64,000 nt of DNA from DASYQD01 sp036005845 (GCA_036005845.1 DASYQD010000127.1:90973-154972), one strand, 5' to 3'. Shown: positions 15,737 to 27,384, counted from the stretch's first letter. Numbers and translations: made by a program. Notes: generated by a model from the letters alone, not told the origin.

Positions 15737-16972
15737 ATGTTCCTCGACCTCGGCCCGCTGCGCCGCCATCGCGACTTCCGCGCCCTCTACTTCGGGCAGT
15801 TCGTGTCGTTCGTCGGCAGCATGATCACCTACGTCGCCATCCCCTATCAGGTCTACCAGCTCACCCGCTCGTCGTTCGCGGTCGGCATGCTGAGCACCGT
15901 CTCGCTGGTGCCGCTGCTGATCGCCGGCCTCTTCGGCGGCGCCACGGCCGATGCCATGGACCGCCGCAAGCTGCTCATCGGCTCCGAGCTGCTGCTGATG
16001 GTCTGCTCGATCGGGCTGGCGCTCAACGCCGCTCTGCCGCACCCGAGCGTGGCGGTGCCGTTCGTCGTCGCCGGCCTGATGTCGGCGCTCAACGGCTTTC
16101 ACCGGCCGGCGCTCGAAGCGATGACGCCGCGCCTCGTCGACCGCGACGAGATCCCCGCCGCCGCCACGCTGTCGTCGGTGCGCGGCAACATCGGCATGAT
16201 CGCCGGCCCGGCGCTCGGCGGCGCCTGCATCGCCACCCTCGGCATGCCGGCGGCATACGCCATCGATGCCGTCACCTTCGCGCTGTGCGCCGCGGCGGTC
16301 GCCAGCATGAAGGCGATGCCGGCGGCCGAGGGCGCGCCGGTACCCGGCCTGGCGGCGGTCGCCGAGGGGCTGCGCTACGCATGGAGCCGCGTCGAGCTCG
16401 TCGGCACCTACGTCGTCGACATCGTGGCGATGACCTTCGCCATGCCGATGGCGCTCTTCCCGGCGATGGCGACGGCGTGGGGCGGCGCGGCCGCGGCGGG
16501 ATGGCTCTACTCGGCGATGCCGATCGGCGCCCTGATGGTGTCCCTCGTCTCCGGCCGCGCCGGCCGCGTGCGCCGGCACGGCGCCGCGGTGGTGGTGGCG
16601 GCGGCGCTGTGGGGAGTCGCCGTCGTCGCGCTCGGCTACTCGCGAGGGCTTCTCGCCGCCGTCGTCCTCCTCGCCCTCGCCGGCGCCGCCGACATGGTGA
16701 GCGGCGTCTACCGCAAGACGATCTGGGACCAGACGATCCCGGTGCACCTCCGCGGCCGCCTCGCCGGCGTCGAGATGATCAGCTACATGACCGGCCCGCT
16801 GCTCGGCAACGCCCGCGCCGGCTGGGTGGCAGGGCTCGTCTCGCCGCGCTTCTCGATCGTCTCCGGCGGCTGGATGTGCGTGGCGGGCGTGCTGCTCTGC
16901 GTGCCGCTGCTGCCGGGGTTCTGGAGGTATCGGGCGGACTCCGGCGCGCCGACGGCCGTAGAATCTCCCTGA
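15737..16972 (+). CDS. MFS transporter, EntS-like (MFS_3) exporter family
   Basis: A 411-residue membrane protein with 10-12 predicted helices and the MFS_3-type start (F-R-A-L-Y-F-G-Q-F-V-S-F-V-G-S). The loop motif G-x-x-A-D-x-x-D-R-R-K lies near residues 75-85 and the N-G-F-H-R-P-A segment near 120. The family includes the enterobactin exporter EntS and many drug or siderophore exporters; the substrate here is not evident. Its stop overlaps the ATG of a ClpX-like ATPase (TGATG), so the two are translationally coupled although functionally unrelated by family. Confidence 0.85.
   Translation: MFLDLGPLRRHRDFRALYFGQFVSFVGSMITYVAIPYQVYQLTRSSFAVGMLSTVSLVPLLIAGLFGGATADAMDRRKLLIGSELLLMVCSIGLALNAALPHPSVAVPFVVAGLMSALNGFHRPALEAMTPRLVDRDEIPAAATLSSVRGNIGMIAGPALGGACIATLGMPAAYAIDAVTFALCAAAVASMKAMPAAEGAPVPGLAAVAEGLRYAWSRVELVGTYVVDIVAMTFAMPMALFPAMATAWGGAAAAGWLYSAMPIGALMVSLVSGRAGRVRRHGAAVVVAAALWGVAVVALGYSRGLLAAVVLLALAGAADMVSGVYRKTIWDQTIPVHLRGRLAGVEMISYMTGPLLGNARAGWVAGLVSPRFSIVSGGWMCVAGVLLCVPLLPGFWRYRADSGAPTAVESP
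16959..16964 (+). promoter_or_regulatory. Putative -10 hexamer (TAGAAT) inside the MFS gene end, before the ClpX-like gene
   Basis: TAGAAT ends 7 bases before the ATG at 16972, so an internal leaderless start for the ATPase gene is possible even though the genes overlap. Confidence 0.35.
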
Positions 16973-18057
16973 TGCCCTCCTCGGCCGCGCTCGACATCCC
17001 GACGCCGAAGACGATCGCGGCGGAGCTGTCGCGGCGCGTCATCGGCCAGGAAGAGGCGGTGCGCGAGATCTCGGTGGCGCTGGCCAAGAAGCTCGCCGGG
17101 CTGCGCGTCGGGCACATCCTGATGATCGGCTCGTCGGGCACCGGCAAGACGACGCTGATGCGGGCGGTCGAGGAGTTGCTGGCGGCGCGGCCGGACCTGG
17201 CGTTGCGCTCGACCGTCGTGCGCATGCACGCCAACGTGCTCGGCGAGGAGGCGGAGCGCGGGCGGCCGGGCGAGGCGGTGCTGTGGCGTTTGCTCGAGCG
17301 CGCGCGCGAGCAATTAGGCCCGGGCGTCGAGGTCGGCGCGCTGCTCGAGCGCGCTCGCCGTGGCCTCGTCTTCGTCGACGAGATCGACAAGATCCGCTCG
17401 CACGTCGGCGACCGCCCCAACGTGCCCGGCATCCGCGCCCAGGAGGCGCTGCTGACGCTGATCGAGAACGAGGCCATCCCGCTGCGGCTGCCCGACTGGG
17501 CCGGCGGCGGCACGGTCACCGTCGACAGCAGCGGCCTGCTCTTCGTCTGCGCCGGCGCTTTCGAGGGCCTGTGGGACTCCGTCTACGATCGCGTCACCAT
17601 CGGCCGCGACCGCGGCCAGCTGCGGGCCACCACCACCTTCGAGCCCGGCAAGGTCGACGAGCAGCTGCGCTTCTCGCTGCGCGACTGGCTGCGCAACGAG
17701 GACCTCTTCGACTACGGCATGAGCCCGCAGTTCCTGTCGCGCTTCGACGCCGTCGTGCTGCTGCGCGACCTCGGCGTCGACGAGCTGGTGCGCATCTTCC
17801 TCGAAGCGCCCGAATCTGGTTTCGCCGTGGCCCGCGACTACTTCGCCAGCCACGGGCGCAAGCTGACGCTGTCGCCCGCCGCCGTGCGCCGCATCGCCGC
17901 CGAAGCGGCCAAGCAGCCCCGCCTCGGCGCCCGCGCGCTCAAGGAAGTCTTCCGCCGCATCATCCGCGACCACGAGCTCGACCCCGAGAGCGCGGCGCCC
18001 GGCGGCGTCCTGCTGCTCGACGTCCCGGAGGTCGAGAGAGCTCTGCGGCGGGAGTAG
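16972..18057 (+). CDS. ClpX-like AAA+ ATPase lacking the zinc domain
   Basis: A 361-residue AAA+ protein with V-I-G-Q-E-E-A-V at the start of the ATPase module, Walker A G-S-S-G-T-G-K-T-T, Walker B V-F-V-D-E-I-D-K-I and a ClpX-type sensor-2 region L-G-A-R-A-L-K-E-V-F. The Cys4 zinc-binding domain of true ClpX is absent: the protein begins 14 residues before the ATPase module. The loop that in ClpX carries I-G-F for ClpP docking reads T-I-G-R-D-R-G here. It is therefore probably a stand-alone unfoldase or remodeller and not a ClpP partner, though HslU-like use cannot be excluded. Confidence 0.78.
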   Translation: MPSSAALDIPTPKTIAAELSRRVIGQEEAVREISVALAKKLAGLRVGHILMIGSSGTGKTTLMRAVEELLAARPDLALRSTVVRMHANVLGEEAERGRPGEAVLWRLLERAREQLGPGVEVGALLERARRGLVFVDEIDKIRSHVGDRPNVPGIRAQEALLTLIENEAIPLRLPDWAGGGTVTVDSSGLLFVCAGAFEGLWDSVYDRVTIGRDRGQLRATTTFEPGKVDEQLRFSLRDWLRNEDLFDYGMSPQFLSRFDAVVLLRDLGVDELVRIFLEAPESGFAVARDYFASHGRKLTLSPAAVRRIAAEAAKQPRLGARALKEVFRRIIRDHELDPESAAPGGVLLLDVPEVERALRRE

Positions 18058-18082
18058 CGCGCTCGTGCAGCGCGCCTAGCCG

Positions 18083-18856
18083 TCAGGCGTGCGCGGCTGC
18101 CGCGAGCCTCATGACGTCGCTCTTCGCGATCTCGGCCGCGGGCATGCTGCGCGCCCACAACCACCCTTGGAAGTGCTCGATGCCGAGGCTGCGCAGGACG
18201 AGGAGGTCGGCGGCTTCTTCGACGCCTTCGGCGATGGGCACCGCGGCGCAGCCCTTCGCCAGGGTGACGATCGACTCGAGCACGGCGCGGCGGAAGCGGT
18301 CGAGGCTGCAGCCGTGGACGACGTAGCGGTCGACCTTGAGATGGTCGGGGCGGCAGTCGACGAGCATGCGGTAGTTCGATGCCGCCACGCCGAGGTCATC
18401 CAGCGCGATGCGCACGCCGGCGTTGCGCAGCCGCTGGAGGGTGGCGCCGAAGGCATCCATCGGCCAGGCGGTGCGGTGCTCGACGATCTCCAGCATGAGG
18501 CGGCGCGGCGCGATGCCGTGCGCGGCGGCGATGGCCAGCAGCTCGTGGGCGAAGGTCGCCTCGCTCAAGGTCGAGCCGTGGACGTTGAGCGACAGGTGGG
18601 GCTCGCCGGGCAGGTCGCGCGCGGCGGCGAGCGCGGCGCGGATGCAGAGCAGGTCGACGAGCATCTCCTCGCCCATGCGGCGCGCGTACTCGAACATCAC
18701 CTCGGCGCGCTCCAGCGTGGCGCCCTGCGGCCCGCGCGCCAGCGCCTCGAGCGAGTAGAGCTGCACCTCGTCGCCGACCAGCCGCAGGATGGGCTGGAAC
18801 TCGATGCGGATGACGCCCGGCTCGGCGAGCCGCGCGATGTGCGTCGCGCTCCTCAC
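18083..18856 (-). CDS. EAL-domain protein (putative cyclic-di-GMP phosphodiesterase)
   Basis: A 257-residue stand-alone EAL domain. The signature reads S-L-E-A-L-A-R near residue 36; other metal and catalytic positions are present (E-I-V-E, A-L-D-D, L-K-V-D, A-E-G-V-E). Loop 6, normally D-D-F-G-T-G, reads D-D-L-G-V-A, so activity may be reduced or it may act as a c-di-GMP sensor. The GTG at 18856 is supported by GAGG 7 bases upstream and sits 7 bases after the stop of the receiver protein, so the two form an operon. This pair is probably controlled by the sigma-54 promoter at 19256-19272. Confidence 0.83.
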   Translation of the reverse strand: MRSATHIARLAEPGVIRIEFQPILRLVGDEVQLYSLEALARGPQGATLERAEVMFEYARRMGEEMLVDLLCIRAALAAARDLPGEPHLSLNVHGSTLSEATFAHELLAIAAAHGIAPRRLMLEIVEHRTAWPMDAFGATLQRLRNAGVRIALDDLGVAASNYRMLVDCRPDHLKVDRYVVHGCSLDRFRRAVLESIVTLAKGCAAVPIAEGVEEAADLLVLRSLGIEHFQGWLWARSMPAAEIAKSDVMRLAAAAHA

Positions 18857-18863
18857 TTGGCCC

Positions 18864-19244
18864 TCAAGATGCCTGCTCCAGCAGCGCGCCGGCGAGGCGG
18901 GCGATCTCGACGAGCGGGCTCGCCTTGTCGACGAAGGCGTGCGCGCCGCGCGCGTAGGCCTCGCGCTCGGCCGAAGCGGTGGCGTTGGCGGTGATGACGA
19001 TGACCCGGACGGCTGGCCGGTGGCGGCGGAGGAAGCGCAGGATCTCGAGCCCCTCGCGGCCGTCGATGCCGGTGAGCGAGAGGTCGGCGATGACCAGCTC
19101 GTACTGGGTGTGGAGGGCGAGGGCCTCGGCCTCCTCGAGCTCGCGGGCGCAGTCGACCTCGAAGCCGCAGCTACGGAGGTGGCGGCCGAAGGCGAAGCGG
19201 ATGGTATCGGCGTCGTCGACGACGAGGATGCGGTGGTGTTGCAC
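18864..19244 (-). CDS. Single-domain response regulator (CheY-like receiver)
   Basis: A receiver domain of about 126 residues with acidic pair D-D-A-D after V-Q-H-H-R-I-L-V-V, phosphoacceptor Asp in V-I-A-D-L-S-L, the V-I-T-A-N-A-T switch Thr and the conserved Lys in F-V-D-K. There is no output domain. GTG 19244 is chosen because a consensus sigma-54 promoter at 19256-19272 would start transcription near 19246. An upstream TTG at 19280 would lie outside that transcript and has no ribosome site. It is followed directly by the EAL gene, suggesting that phosphorylation here tunes c-di-GMP turnover. Confidence 0.82.
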   Translation of the reverse strand: MQHHRILVVDDADTIRFAFGRHLRSCGFEVDCARELEEAEALALHTQYELVIADLSLTGIDGREGLEILRFLRRHRPAVRVIVITANATASAEREAYARGAHAFVDKASPLVEIARLAGALLEQAS

Positions 19245-19255
19245 GCCACGCTGTA

Positions 19256-19272
19256 GGGCAACGGCCGTGCCA
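19256..19272 (-). promoter_or_regulatory. Sigma-54 (-24/-12) promoter for the receiver-EAL operon
   Basis: On the minus strand the sequence TGGCACGGCCGTTGCC matches the TGGCACG-N4-TTGC consensus exactly, with the GG and GC elements correctly spaced. The predicted start is near 19246. The NtrC-type activator gene lies immediately upstream. Confidence 0.7.
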
Positions 19273-19322
19273 GCAGGCAACAGTTTGCAAGCGTCTCTTT
19301 TTCAACAACTTGAGTCGGCTGT

Positions 19323-19363
19323 AACCGCTTTCATAACGGCGGACTGTAAGCGGTTTCAGAAAC

Positions 19364-19372
<9 letters not shown>
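19323..19372 (-). promoter_or_regulatory. Candidate enhancer (UAS) palindromes for the NtrC-type activator
   Basis: An inverted repeat AACCGCTT (19323-19330) / AAGCGGTT (19348-19355) with a 17-base spacer lies about 50-85 bases upstream of the -24 box. A perfect palindrome AGAAACT-C-AGTTTCT (19358-19372) overlaps the activator's stop. Such dyads are typical binding sites for sigma-54 activators. Assignment to this regulator is by position. Confidence 0.5.
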
Positions 19373-20708
<1,336 letters not shown>

Positions 20709-20737
<29 letters not shown>

Positions 20738-22688
20738 GCCTCATCCCGCCGAGCACCGGCAGCCGCACCTCGACGACGGCGCCGCCGCCGGGAGCGTTGC
20801 CCGCCGTCACCTCGCCGCCGTGGTCGCCGACGATCTTCTGCACGATGGCGAGCCCGAGGCCGCTGCCGCCGCGGCGCCGGCTGAAGAACGGCTCGAAGAG
20901 GCGCGGCAGGTCCTCGCTGCGGAAGCCGGGGCCCTGGTCGCGCACGGCACAGACGAGCAGCGGCGGGTCGCCGGGCTCGTAGCGGGCGCTCACCACCACC
21001 TCGCCTTCCGGTGCGCACAGCTCGACGGCGTTCTCGAGCAGGTTGGCGAGCACCTGCAGCATGCGGTCGGCGTCGAGCGGCACCTGCGGCAGATGCTCTT
21101 CGAGCTCGCTCTTCAGCTCGACGCCGCGGGCCTGGGCGCGCGGGCGTACGCTGCGCAGCGCCTCGGCGACGAGCGGCTGCAGCGGCTGCACCTGGCGGGC
21201 GAGGGTGAGCGGGCGGCCGTAGACGAGCAGGTCGTCCATCAACCGCCGCAGCCGGCCGAGGTCGTTGCGCAGCACGTCGACGTACTCGCGCGCCGCCGGC
21301 GAGGTGCCGATCTCCGCCTCGAAGGCGTCGAGCGTGGCGGCGATGCCGAACAGCGGGTTGCGCACCTCGTGCGCGACGCCGGCGACCAGCGAGCCGACGG
21401 CGGAGAGGGTGGCGCTGCGCCGCAGCGACTCCTGCAGCTTCTCGCGCTCGGCGATGGCGCGCAGCTTGTCGGTGACGTCGGCGCCGACGGAGAGCGTGCC
21501 GATCACCCGGCCCTTCTCGTCGCGCACGGCGCTGTTGCGCCAGGAGATGGTGCGCTCCTCGCCGTCGCGCGTCAGCAGCGGGGCGTCGACCTCGCGCGGC
21601 CACCTGCCTTCGCGCAGGTAGCGGCGCACGTCCGCCGTCGCGGCGGGGAAGCGGTCGGGCGGCTGCAGCCGCTCCAACCACCCGTCGTCCTGCAGCTCGG
21701 CGCGCGTCCAGCCGGTCGTCTGCTCGAAGCAGCGGTTGGCGCGCAGGAGGCGGCCGGCGATATCGATCTCGACGACCAGCACGTTGGCGGTCTCGATCAG
21801 GTCGTCGAGGTAGCGGTGAGCGCGCTGCAGGTCGCGCTCGCGCTGGCGGCGCTCGAGCTCGGCCGCGGCGCGCACGGCGACGATCTGCAGCGCCGACTGC
21901 AGGTGGCCGTAGACCGGCAGGCGGCTCTTGTGGAGGATGGCGAGGAGGCCGATCGCCTCGCCGGCGGCGTCGCGCAGCGGCACCGCGGCATAGGCCTCGG
22001 CGCCCATGTCGACCAGCATGCGATCGCGCGGAAACTGCTGCTGCACCCCCTGCACGTGCCAGCAGATGTCGCTCCGCAGCACTTCGGCGCAGGGCGTGCC
22101 GTCGAGCTCGTACTCGACCGCGCCCATGACCTCGTCGCCCGCGGCACCGGCGATGACGTGGGCGCGGCGGCCGTCGTCGGCCACCTCGGCGACCAGCGCG
22201 TAGTCGACCGCCAGCGAGCGCGTCAGCGCCAGCACCAGGCTGGAGAAGAAGTCGTCGCCCACCTTCGAGCTCACCGCCGCGGCCACCATGTCGAGCACCT
22301 GCTTGTCCTCGCCGCGCGAGCCGGACTCCGCGACGTCGGTGGCCAGGAAGAGGGCCGCCGGCGCCCCCTCGTACGAGGTCAGCGCGCTGACGATGTAGGC
22401 GTCCACCTCCGGCGTCGTGAAGCGGGCGCCGAGCTCCACCGGCGGGCCGAGGAAGCGCGCGTGCATGCGCCGCGCGGAGGCGGGACGCACGGGCTCGGCG
22501 AGCCAGCTCGCGAGGTCGCTGCCGATCAGGGTGTCGATCTCGGTGTGGAGCATCGCCGCCAGCCGCGCGTTGGCGTAGAGCACCCGCCGGTCCTCGGCGA
22601 TCAGGCCGACTCCCACCGGGACGGCATCCAGGGCGCTGCGCAGGGCGTCGCTCATCGCACTGTCGAGGGCAGCGGAGGTGGAGATCAT
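20709..22688 (-). CDS. PAS-GAF-PAS sensor histidine kinase
   Basis: A 659-residue soluble kinase. The order is PAS (about 15-120), GAF (135-280), PAS (292-412), HisKA with His440 in V-A-H-E-V-R-N-P-L, and HATPase_c (535-645) with N-L-L-E-N-A, D-Q-G-P-G-F and G-S-G-L-G-L-A. No membrane helix is visible, so it senses an intracellular signal. The ATG at 22688 has no clear ribosome site; an internal ATG at 22655 is an alternative. The stop lies inside the start of the response regulator gene, giving translational coupling. Confidence 0.9.
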
Positions 22689-22717
22689 ACGCCCCCGCCG
22701 CGGTGAGGTCGGGGCCG

Positions 22718-23773
22718 CTAGGTGCGTTCCAGCCGCCGCGCGTGGCGCTCGACGACGAGCTGGCGGTAGCGCCGGCGGCGTCGCACCTGCTGCACCACCG
22801 CCGGCGTGACGCTGACCACCATCACCGTCGCCAGCGCCGCGGCGGGCTTCCAGAGGTCGCTCTTGTCGCCGCCGCGCGCGACCTCGAAGAGCGTCGAGGC
22901 GAAGTTCGTGTAGACGAACATCGACGGCGTCAGCCCCAGCGCCGAGGTGAGCATGAAGGTGGGGAAGGAGATCCCCGCCAGCGCGGCGCCGAAGTTGATC
23001 ACCGGGAATGGCACGGGCAGGAAGCGCACGCCGACGAGGCCCCAGAAGCCGCGGCGGCGCATCAGGGTCTCGATGCGCTTGAGGCGCTTGCCGGCGACCT
23101 TGCGCACGAAGTCGCGGCCCATGAGGCGCGCCAGCCAGTAGGACACCGCCGCGCCCGAGAGGCAGCCGATGGTGTTGTAGAGCGCGCCCACCCAGGGCCC
23201 GAAGACGACGCCGCTGGCGATGATGAGCGGCGTCATCGGCAGCCCGATGGGCGCCAGGCCGACGTAGAGCGCCAGCAGGGCCAGCGGCGCCCAGCTCGCG
23301 TCGCGCAGGTGGTCGAACGTCGCCACCAGCCGCGTGCGGTCGAGCAGGCTGTGGAGCGGCGTAAAGCGCAACGCCAGAGCGCCGCCGACGATGAGCAGCA
23401 GCAGCGCGCCGAAGCGCAGCGTGGCGCCGAGCGGGAAGCGGGCGTGCGCCACGACGGCGGGGGCGCGCCCTGCCGCCGCCGCGATGCCGCGCGCCAGCTC
23501 GGCGCGCAGCGCCAGCACGTCGACGCCGAGCACCGCGTCCGGCAGCTCGGCGAGCGCCGCCTCGGCCTCGGCGAAGCGGCGGCCGGCGTGCTCCCCGTCC
23601 CCGCCGCGCTGCGAGCCGAGCGCCTCGGCGAGGCTCACCAGCGACAGCAGCAGCGCGCGCTCGACCACCTCGCCGTCGCCGCCCGCGGCGCCCTTCCACG
23701 CCGCCTCGGCGGCCGCGAAGTCGCCGCGGCGGTAGGCGGCGAGGCCGGGTTGCAGGACGGGATCGATGGCCAC
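22718..23773 (-). CDS. VTT-domain (TVP38/TMEM64, DedA-like) membrane protein with helical N-terminal domain
   Basis: A 351-residue protein. Residues 1-110 are soluble and helical with a TPR-like A-A-Y-R-R-G-D-F-A-A-A-E-A-A-W unit. After a membrane helix near 118-135, residues 150-310 form the VTT domain with the G-x-x-x-G-P/F-G-P-W-V-G re-entrant region and R-F-L-P-V-P-F-P-V-I-N. VTT proteins are linked to lipid scrambling or undecaprenyl-phosphate recycling in related families. The soluble N-terminal extension is unusual. It sits 29 bases upstream of the histidine kinase in the same direction. Confidence 0.82.
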   Translation of the reverse strand: MAIDPVLQPGLAAYRRGDFAAAEAAWKGAAGGDGEVVERALLLSLVSLAEALGSQRGGDGEHAGRRFAEAEAALAELPDAVLGVDVLALRAELARGIAAAAGRAPAVVAHARFPLGATLRFGALLLLIVGGALALRFTPLHSLLDRTRLVATFDHLRDASWAPLALLALYVGLAPIGLPMTPLIIASGVVFGPWVGALYNTIGCLSGAAVSYWLARLMGRDFVRKVAGKRLKRIETLMRRRGFWGLVGVRFLPVPFPVINFGAALAGISFPTFMLTSALGLTPSMFVYTNFASTLFEVARGGDKSDLWKPAAALATVMVVSVTPAVVQQVRRRRRYRQLVVERHARRLERT

Positions 23774-23812
23774 GGCGTGTTGTCGCCTGCAGGACGCGCG
23801 CCGCCGCCCCGC

Positions 23813-24049
23813 TCAGGCGTCGTCGAGGGCGAGGAACTCCCGCATGTGGCTCTCCAGCGTCTGCTGCGCGGCGGGGTCCATGAAGTTGAGGCGCAGCTCG
23901 TTGATCACCATCACCTCGGCGCGCGTCCACTCCTCCCAGCAGGCGGCGCAGATGCTCGACTGGATGGTGGTGCCGAGCGCTCCCGGCATCGGCGGTCGCG
24001 GCAGGCCTTCGCGGGTCTGCCCGCAACGGCGGCAGGTGACTTCAGCCAT
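23813..24049 (-). CDS. YggX-like (Fe(2+)-trafficking) protein with extra CxxC
   Basis: A 78-residue protein starting M-A-E-V-T-C-R-R-C-G. The C-terminal two-thirds follow the YggX pattern: P-G-x-L-G-x-x-I, then W-x-x-W near residue 42, V-M-V-I-N-E-L-R-L-N-F-M-D and L-E-x-x-M-R-E-F-L. Unlike E. coli YggX it has two cysteine pairs (CRRC and C-A-A-C), suggesting a metal site. A role in iron handling or oxidative protection is inferred from the family. It lies between the VTT gene and a nucleotide-sugar decarboxylase gene. Confidence 0.75.
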   Translation of the reverse strand: MAEVTCRRCGQTREGLPRPPMPGALGTTIQSSICAACWEEWTRAEVMVINELRLNFMDPAAQQTLESHMREFLALDDA

Positions 24050-24060
24050 CGCGATGACCC

Positions 24061-25037
<977 letters not shown>

Positions 25038-25041
<4 letters not shown>

Positions 25042-26006
25042 GCTTGCTGCCGGTACCAACTGACGAAGCGCTTGAGACCTTCGCGGATGGGGACGCGCGG
25101 CGAGTAGCCGAGGAGGCGGCGCGCCTTGCCGACGTCGGCGTAGGTGATGGGCACGTCGCCGGGCTGCTCGGGAAGATAGTCGATGCGCGGCTCGACGGCA
25201 AGCTCGGCGGCGATCATCCGCACGAGGTCGACGAGCGCGGTCGTCTCGGCGCCGCCGAGGTTGAGGATCTCGAATTGCGGTGCCAGGTCGAGCGCGGCGA
25301 CGATGCCGTCGACGATGTCGTCGACGTAGGTGTAGTCGCGCCGCGTCGTGCCGTCGCCGTAGAGGGGCACCGGCCTGCCGTGCGCCAGGAGGTCGGTGAA
25401 CTTGTGGATCGCCATCTCGGGCCGCTGCGCCGGGCCGTAGACGGTGAAGAAGCGCAGGCAGGAGCAGCGCAGGCCGTAGAGGTGGGCGTAGTTGAAGCAG
25501 AGCAACTCGCCGGTGCGCTTCGTGGTGGCGTAGGGGCTGATCGGCAGGTCGACCGGGTCGTCTTCGGAGAACGGCACCTTTTCATTGATGCCGTAAACCG
25601 ACGACGACGACCCGAAGACGAACGTCCGCGGCCCATGGTGCCGAGCCGCTTCGAGCAGGCGCAGCGTGCCGATGCAGTTGACGTCTTCGTAGAGGATCGG
25701 CTCCTTCAGGCTCGGCCGCACGCCGGCGCGCGCGGCGAGGTGGATCACCGCGTCGAACGGGCCGCGATCGGCGGCGGGCTCGCTGAAGAGCCGCTCGACC
25801 AGCGCCTCGTCACGGATGTCGCCTTCGACCAGCCGCCATTCGGGGTGGGCGGCGAACTCGGCGGCGTTCTTGCGCTTCCTTGCCGGATCGTAGAAGTCGT
25901 TGAAGTCGTCGAGGACCGTCACGCGGTCGCCGCGCCCGAGCAGGCGGCGCGTCAGGTGGGAGCCGATGAAGCCAGCCCCGCCGGTGACCAGGAGGTGTTT
26001 GCGCAT
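25038..26006 (-). CDS. NAD-dependent epimerase, UDP-glucuronate 4-epimerase-like
   Basis: A 322-residue extended SDR with T-G-G-A-G-F-I-G-S-H, S-S-S-S-V-Y-G and the catalytic Y-A-T-T-K. The segment A-A-R-A-G-V-R-P-S and F-F-T-V-Y-G-P-x-x-R-P-x-M-A are typical of the GAE branch that interconverts UDP-glucuronate and UDP-galacturonate. The gene overlaps the UXS gene by ATGA. It starts 49 bases beyond the end of the MCE gene. Exact substrate is inferred from the family; UDP-glucose 4-epimerase activity is less likely given the motif set. Confidence 0.85.
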
Positions 26007-26055
26007 CGAAAGAAAAAGACGACAGCGGCGCGGCGCGGGATCCTACTATGCCGCT

Positions 26056-27384
26056 CTAACCGGCGCCGTCGGGCATGGGCGGCGTGGGCGCCGGCTGCGG
26101 CGTGGTTGCGGGCATGCTCTCGGCAGGCCGCGTCTCGGGCTGCTGCGGCGGCGAAAGACTCGGCGCCGGCTCGGAGGTGGGGGCCGTCGGCATCGGGCTG
26201 GGCGGCGTCGCCGTGGCGGTGCCGGCCGGCTCGGCGTCCGGCGCCTCCTCCTCGGCCTTCGTCAGCGGCGGCCCGCCCTCGGCCTCGTAGCGCGCCTTGA
26301 TCCCCTTCTTCTGCCGGTTGCGAATCAGCCAGCGCAGCATGCGCGACTCGTTGACGCCGATGATGATGTGGTTGACGGCGTCGTAGATGCGCGGGTCGTT
26401 GATGAACATGCCGGCGGCGCCGTTGCCGCGGTCGAGCTTGGCGGCCACCGACGAGAGGTCGTGCACCAGCGTCTCGAGATCGGCTCCGACGCGCTTGCCC
26501 ATCTCTTCGTCGGTGAGCAGGCGGTTGGCGACGCTGTCGTTCTTCTCGACCGCCGCCGTCCACTGCCGCAGCGACGTCGCCGCCTGCTTGGCCTCCGCCA
26601 GCGTGGCGTCGAAGTCGGCGCGGGTCTGCGGATTGTGCAGCAGCGAGCCGACGAGGTTGTCGTCGCGGTTGGCCGAGGCCATCAGCGCGTCGAGCCGCCC
26701 GACCGCCGAGGCGAGCTGGTCGCCCAGCTTCTCGTCGCGCACAATGCGGCCGAGCGGGCCGTTGCCGCGCTCGATCCCTTCCATCACCCGTTGCGCCGAG
26801 GCCAGCGTGGCGTCGAGCCGGTCGCTGAGCTTCTCAGAGCCGCCGCTGGTGAGCTCGCCCACCAGCCCCTCGCCGCGGTCGACGCGGTCGAGGATGCGCG
26901 ACAGCGAGTAGGAGATGCGCACCATGTTGTCGACGACGTCACCGCCCGAGGCGATGAGCTTGTCGACGTCGGTGTCGGGCGCGGTGGGGATGGCGCCGCC
27001 GGGCGGGATCACCGCCGCCTTCGGCGAGCCCGAAGTGACGTCGACGTACTTGTCGCCGAGCAGGCCGAGGGTGCGGATGCGCGCCGTCGAGTCCAGGCGG
27101 ATGCGCTCCTCGTACTGCCGCTCGATGCTGATGCGGATGGTGAGGAGCTGCTTGTGGACGTCCTCGGGGAGGGTGATCTTCTCGACGATGCCGGCGGTGA
27201 CGCCGTTGAGGCGCACCGGGGCGCCCTCGTTGAGGCCGGCGACCGAGCCGGCGGTGAAGTAGTAGCGGTTCTTGCTGGCGAAGAGGCGGTTCTGCTGGCC
27301 GATGAGAAACAGCGCCGCCATCAGCACCAGAGTGGCGCCGAGCACCAGCAGGCCGACACGCAGCCGAGCCGAGCGCGCGCTCAA
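26056..27384 (-). CDS. MlaD/MCE family lipid-transport protein
   Basis: A 442-residue protein with an N-terminal membrane helix (residues 8-27), an MCE domain (about 38-115; L-N-E-G-A-P-V-R-L-N-G-V and L-G-L-L-G-D-K-Y-V-D-V), a long helical region to about 360 and a Pro/Thr/Ala-rich tail. It should be the periplasmic substrate-binding subunit of an Mla-type ABC system moving phospholipids between membranes. The start directly abuts the stop of the ATPase gene. It is longer than E. coli MlaD (183 residues), resembling the longer MCE proteins of other phyla. Confidence 0.9.
   Translation of the reverse strand: MSARSARLRVGLLVLGATLVLMAALFLIGQQNRLFASKNRYYFTAGSVAGLNEGAPVRLNGVTAGIVEKITLPEDVHKQLLTIRISIERQYEERIRLDSTARIRTLGLLGDKYVDVTSGSPKAAVIPPGGAIPTAPDTDVDKLIASGGDVVDNMVRISYSLSRILDRVDRGEGLVGELTSGGSEKLSDRLDATLASAQRVMEGIERGNGPLGRIVRDEKLGDQLASAVGRLDALMASANRDDNLVGSLLHNPQTRADFDATLAEAKQAATSLRQWTAAVEKNDSVANRLLTDEEMGKRVGADLETLVHDLSSVAAKLDRGNGAAGMFINDPRIYDAVNHIIIGVNESRMLRWLIRNRQKKGIKARYEAEGGPPLTKAEEEAPDAEPAGTATATPPSPMPTAPTSEPAPSLSPPQQPETRPAESMPATTPQPAPTPPMPDGAG

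Noticed and set aside
18864..19280. TTG 19280 as the start of the receiver protein
   Set aside because: It lies upstream of the predicted sigma-54 transcript start and has no ribosome site; kept as an alternative only.
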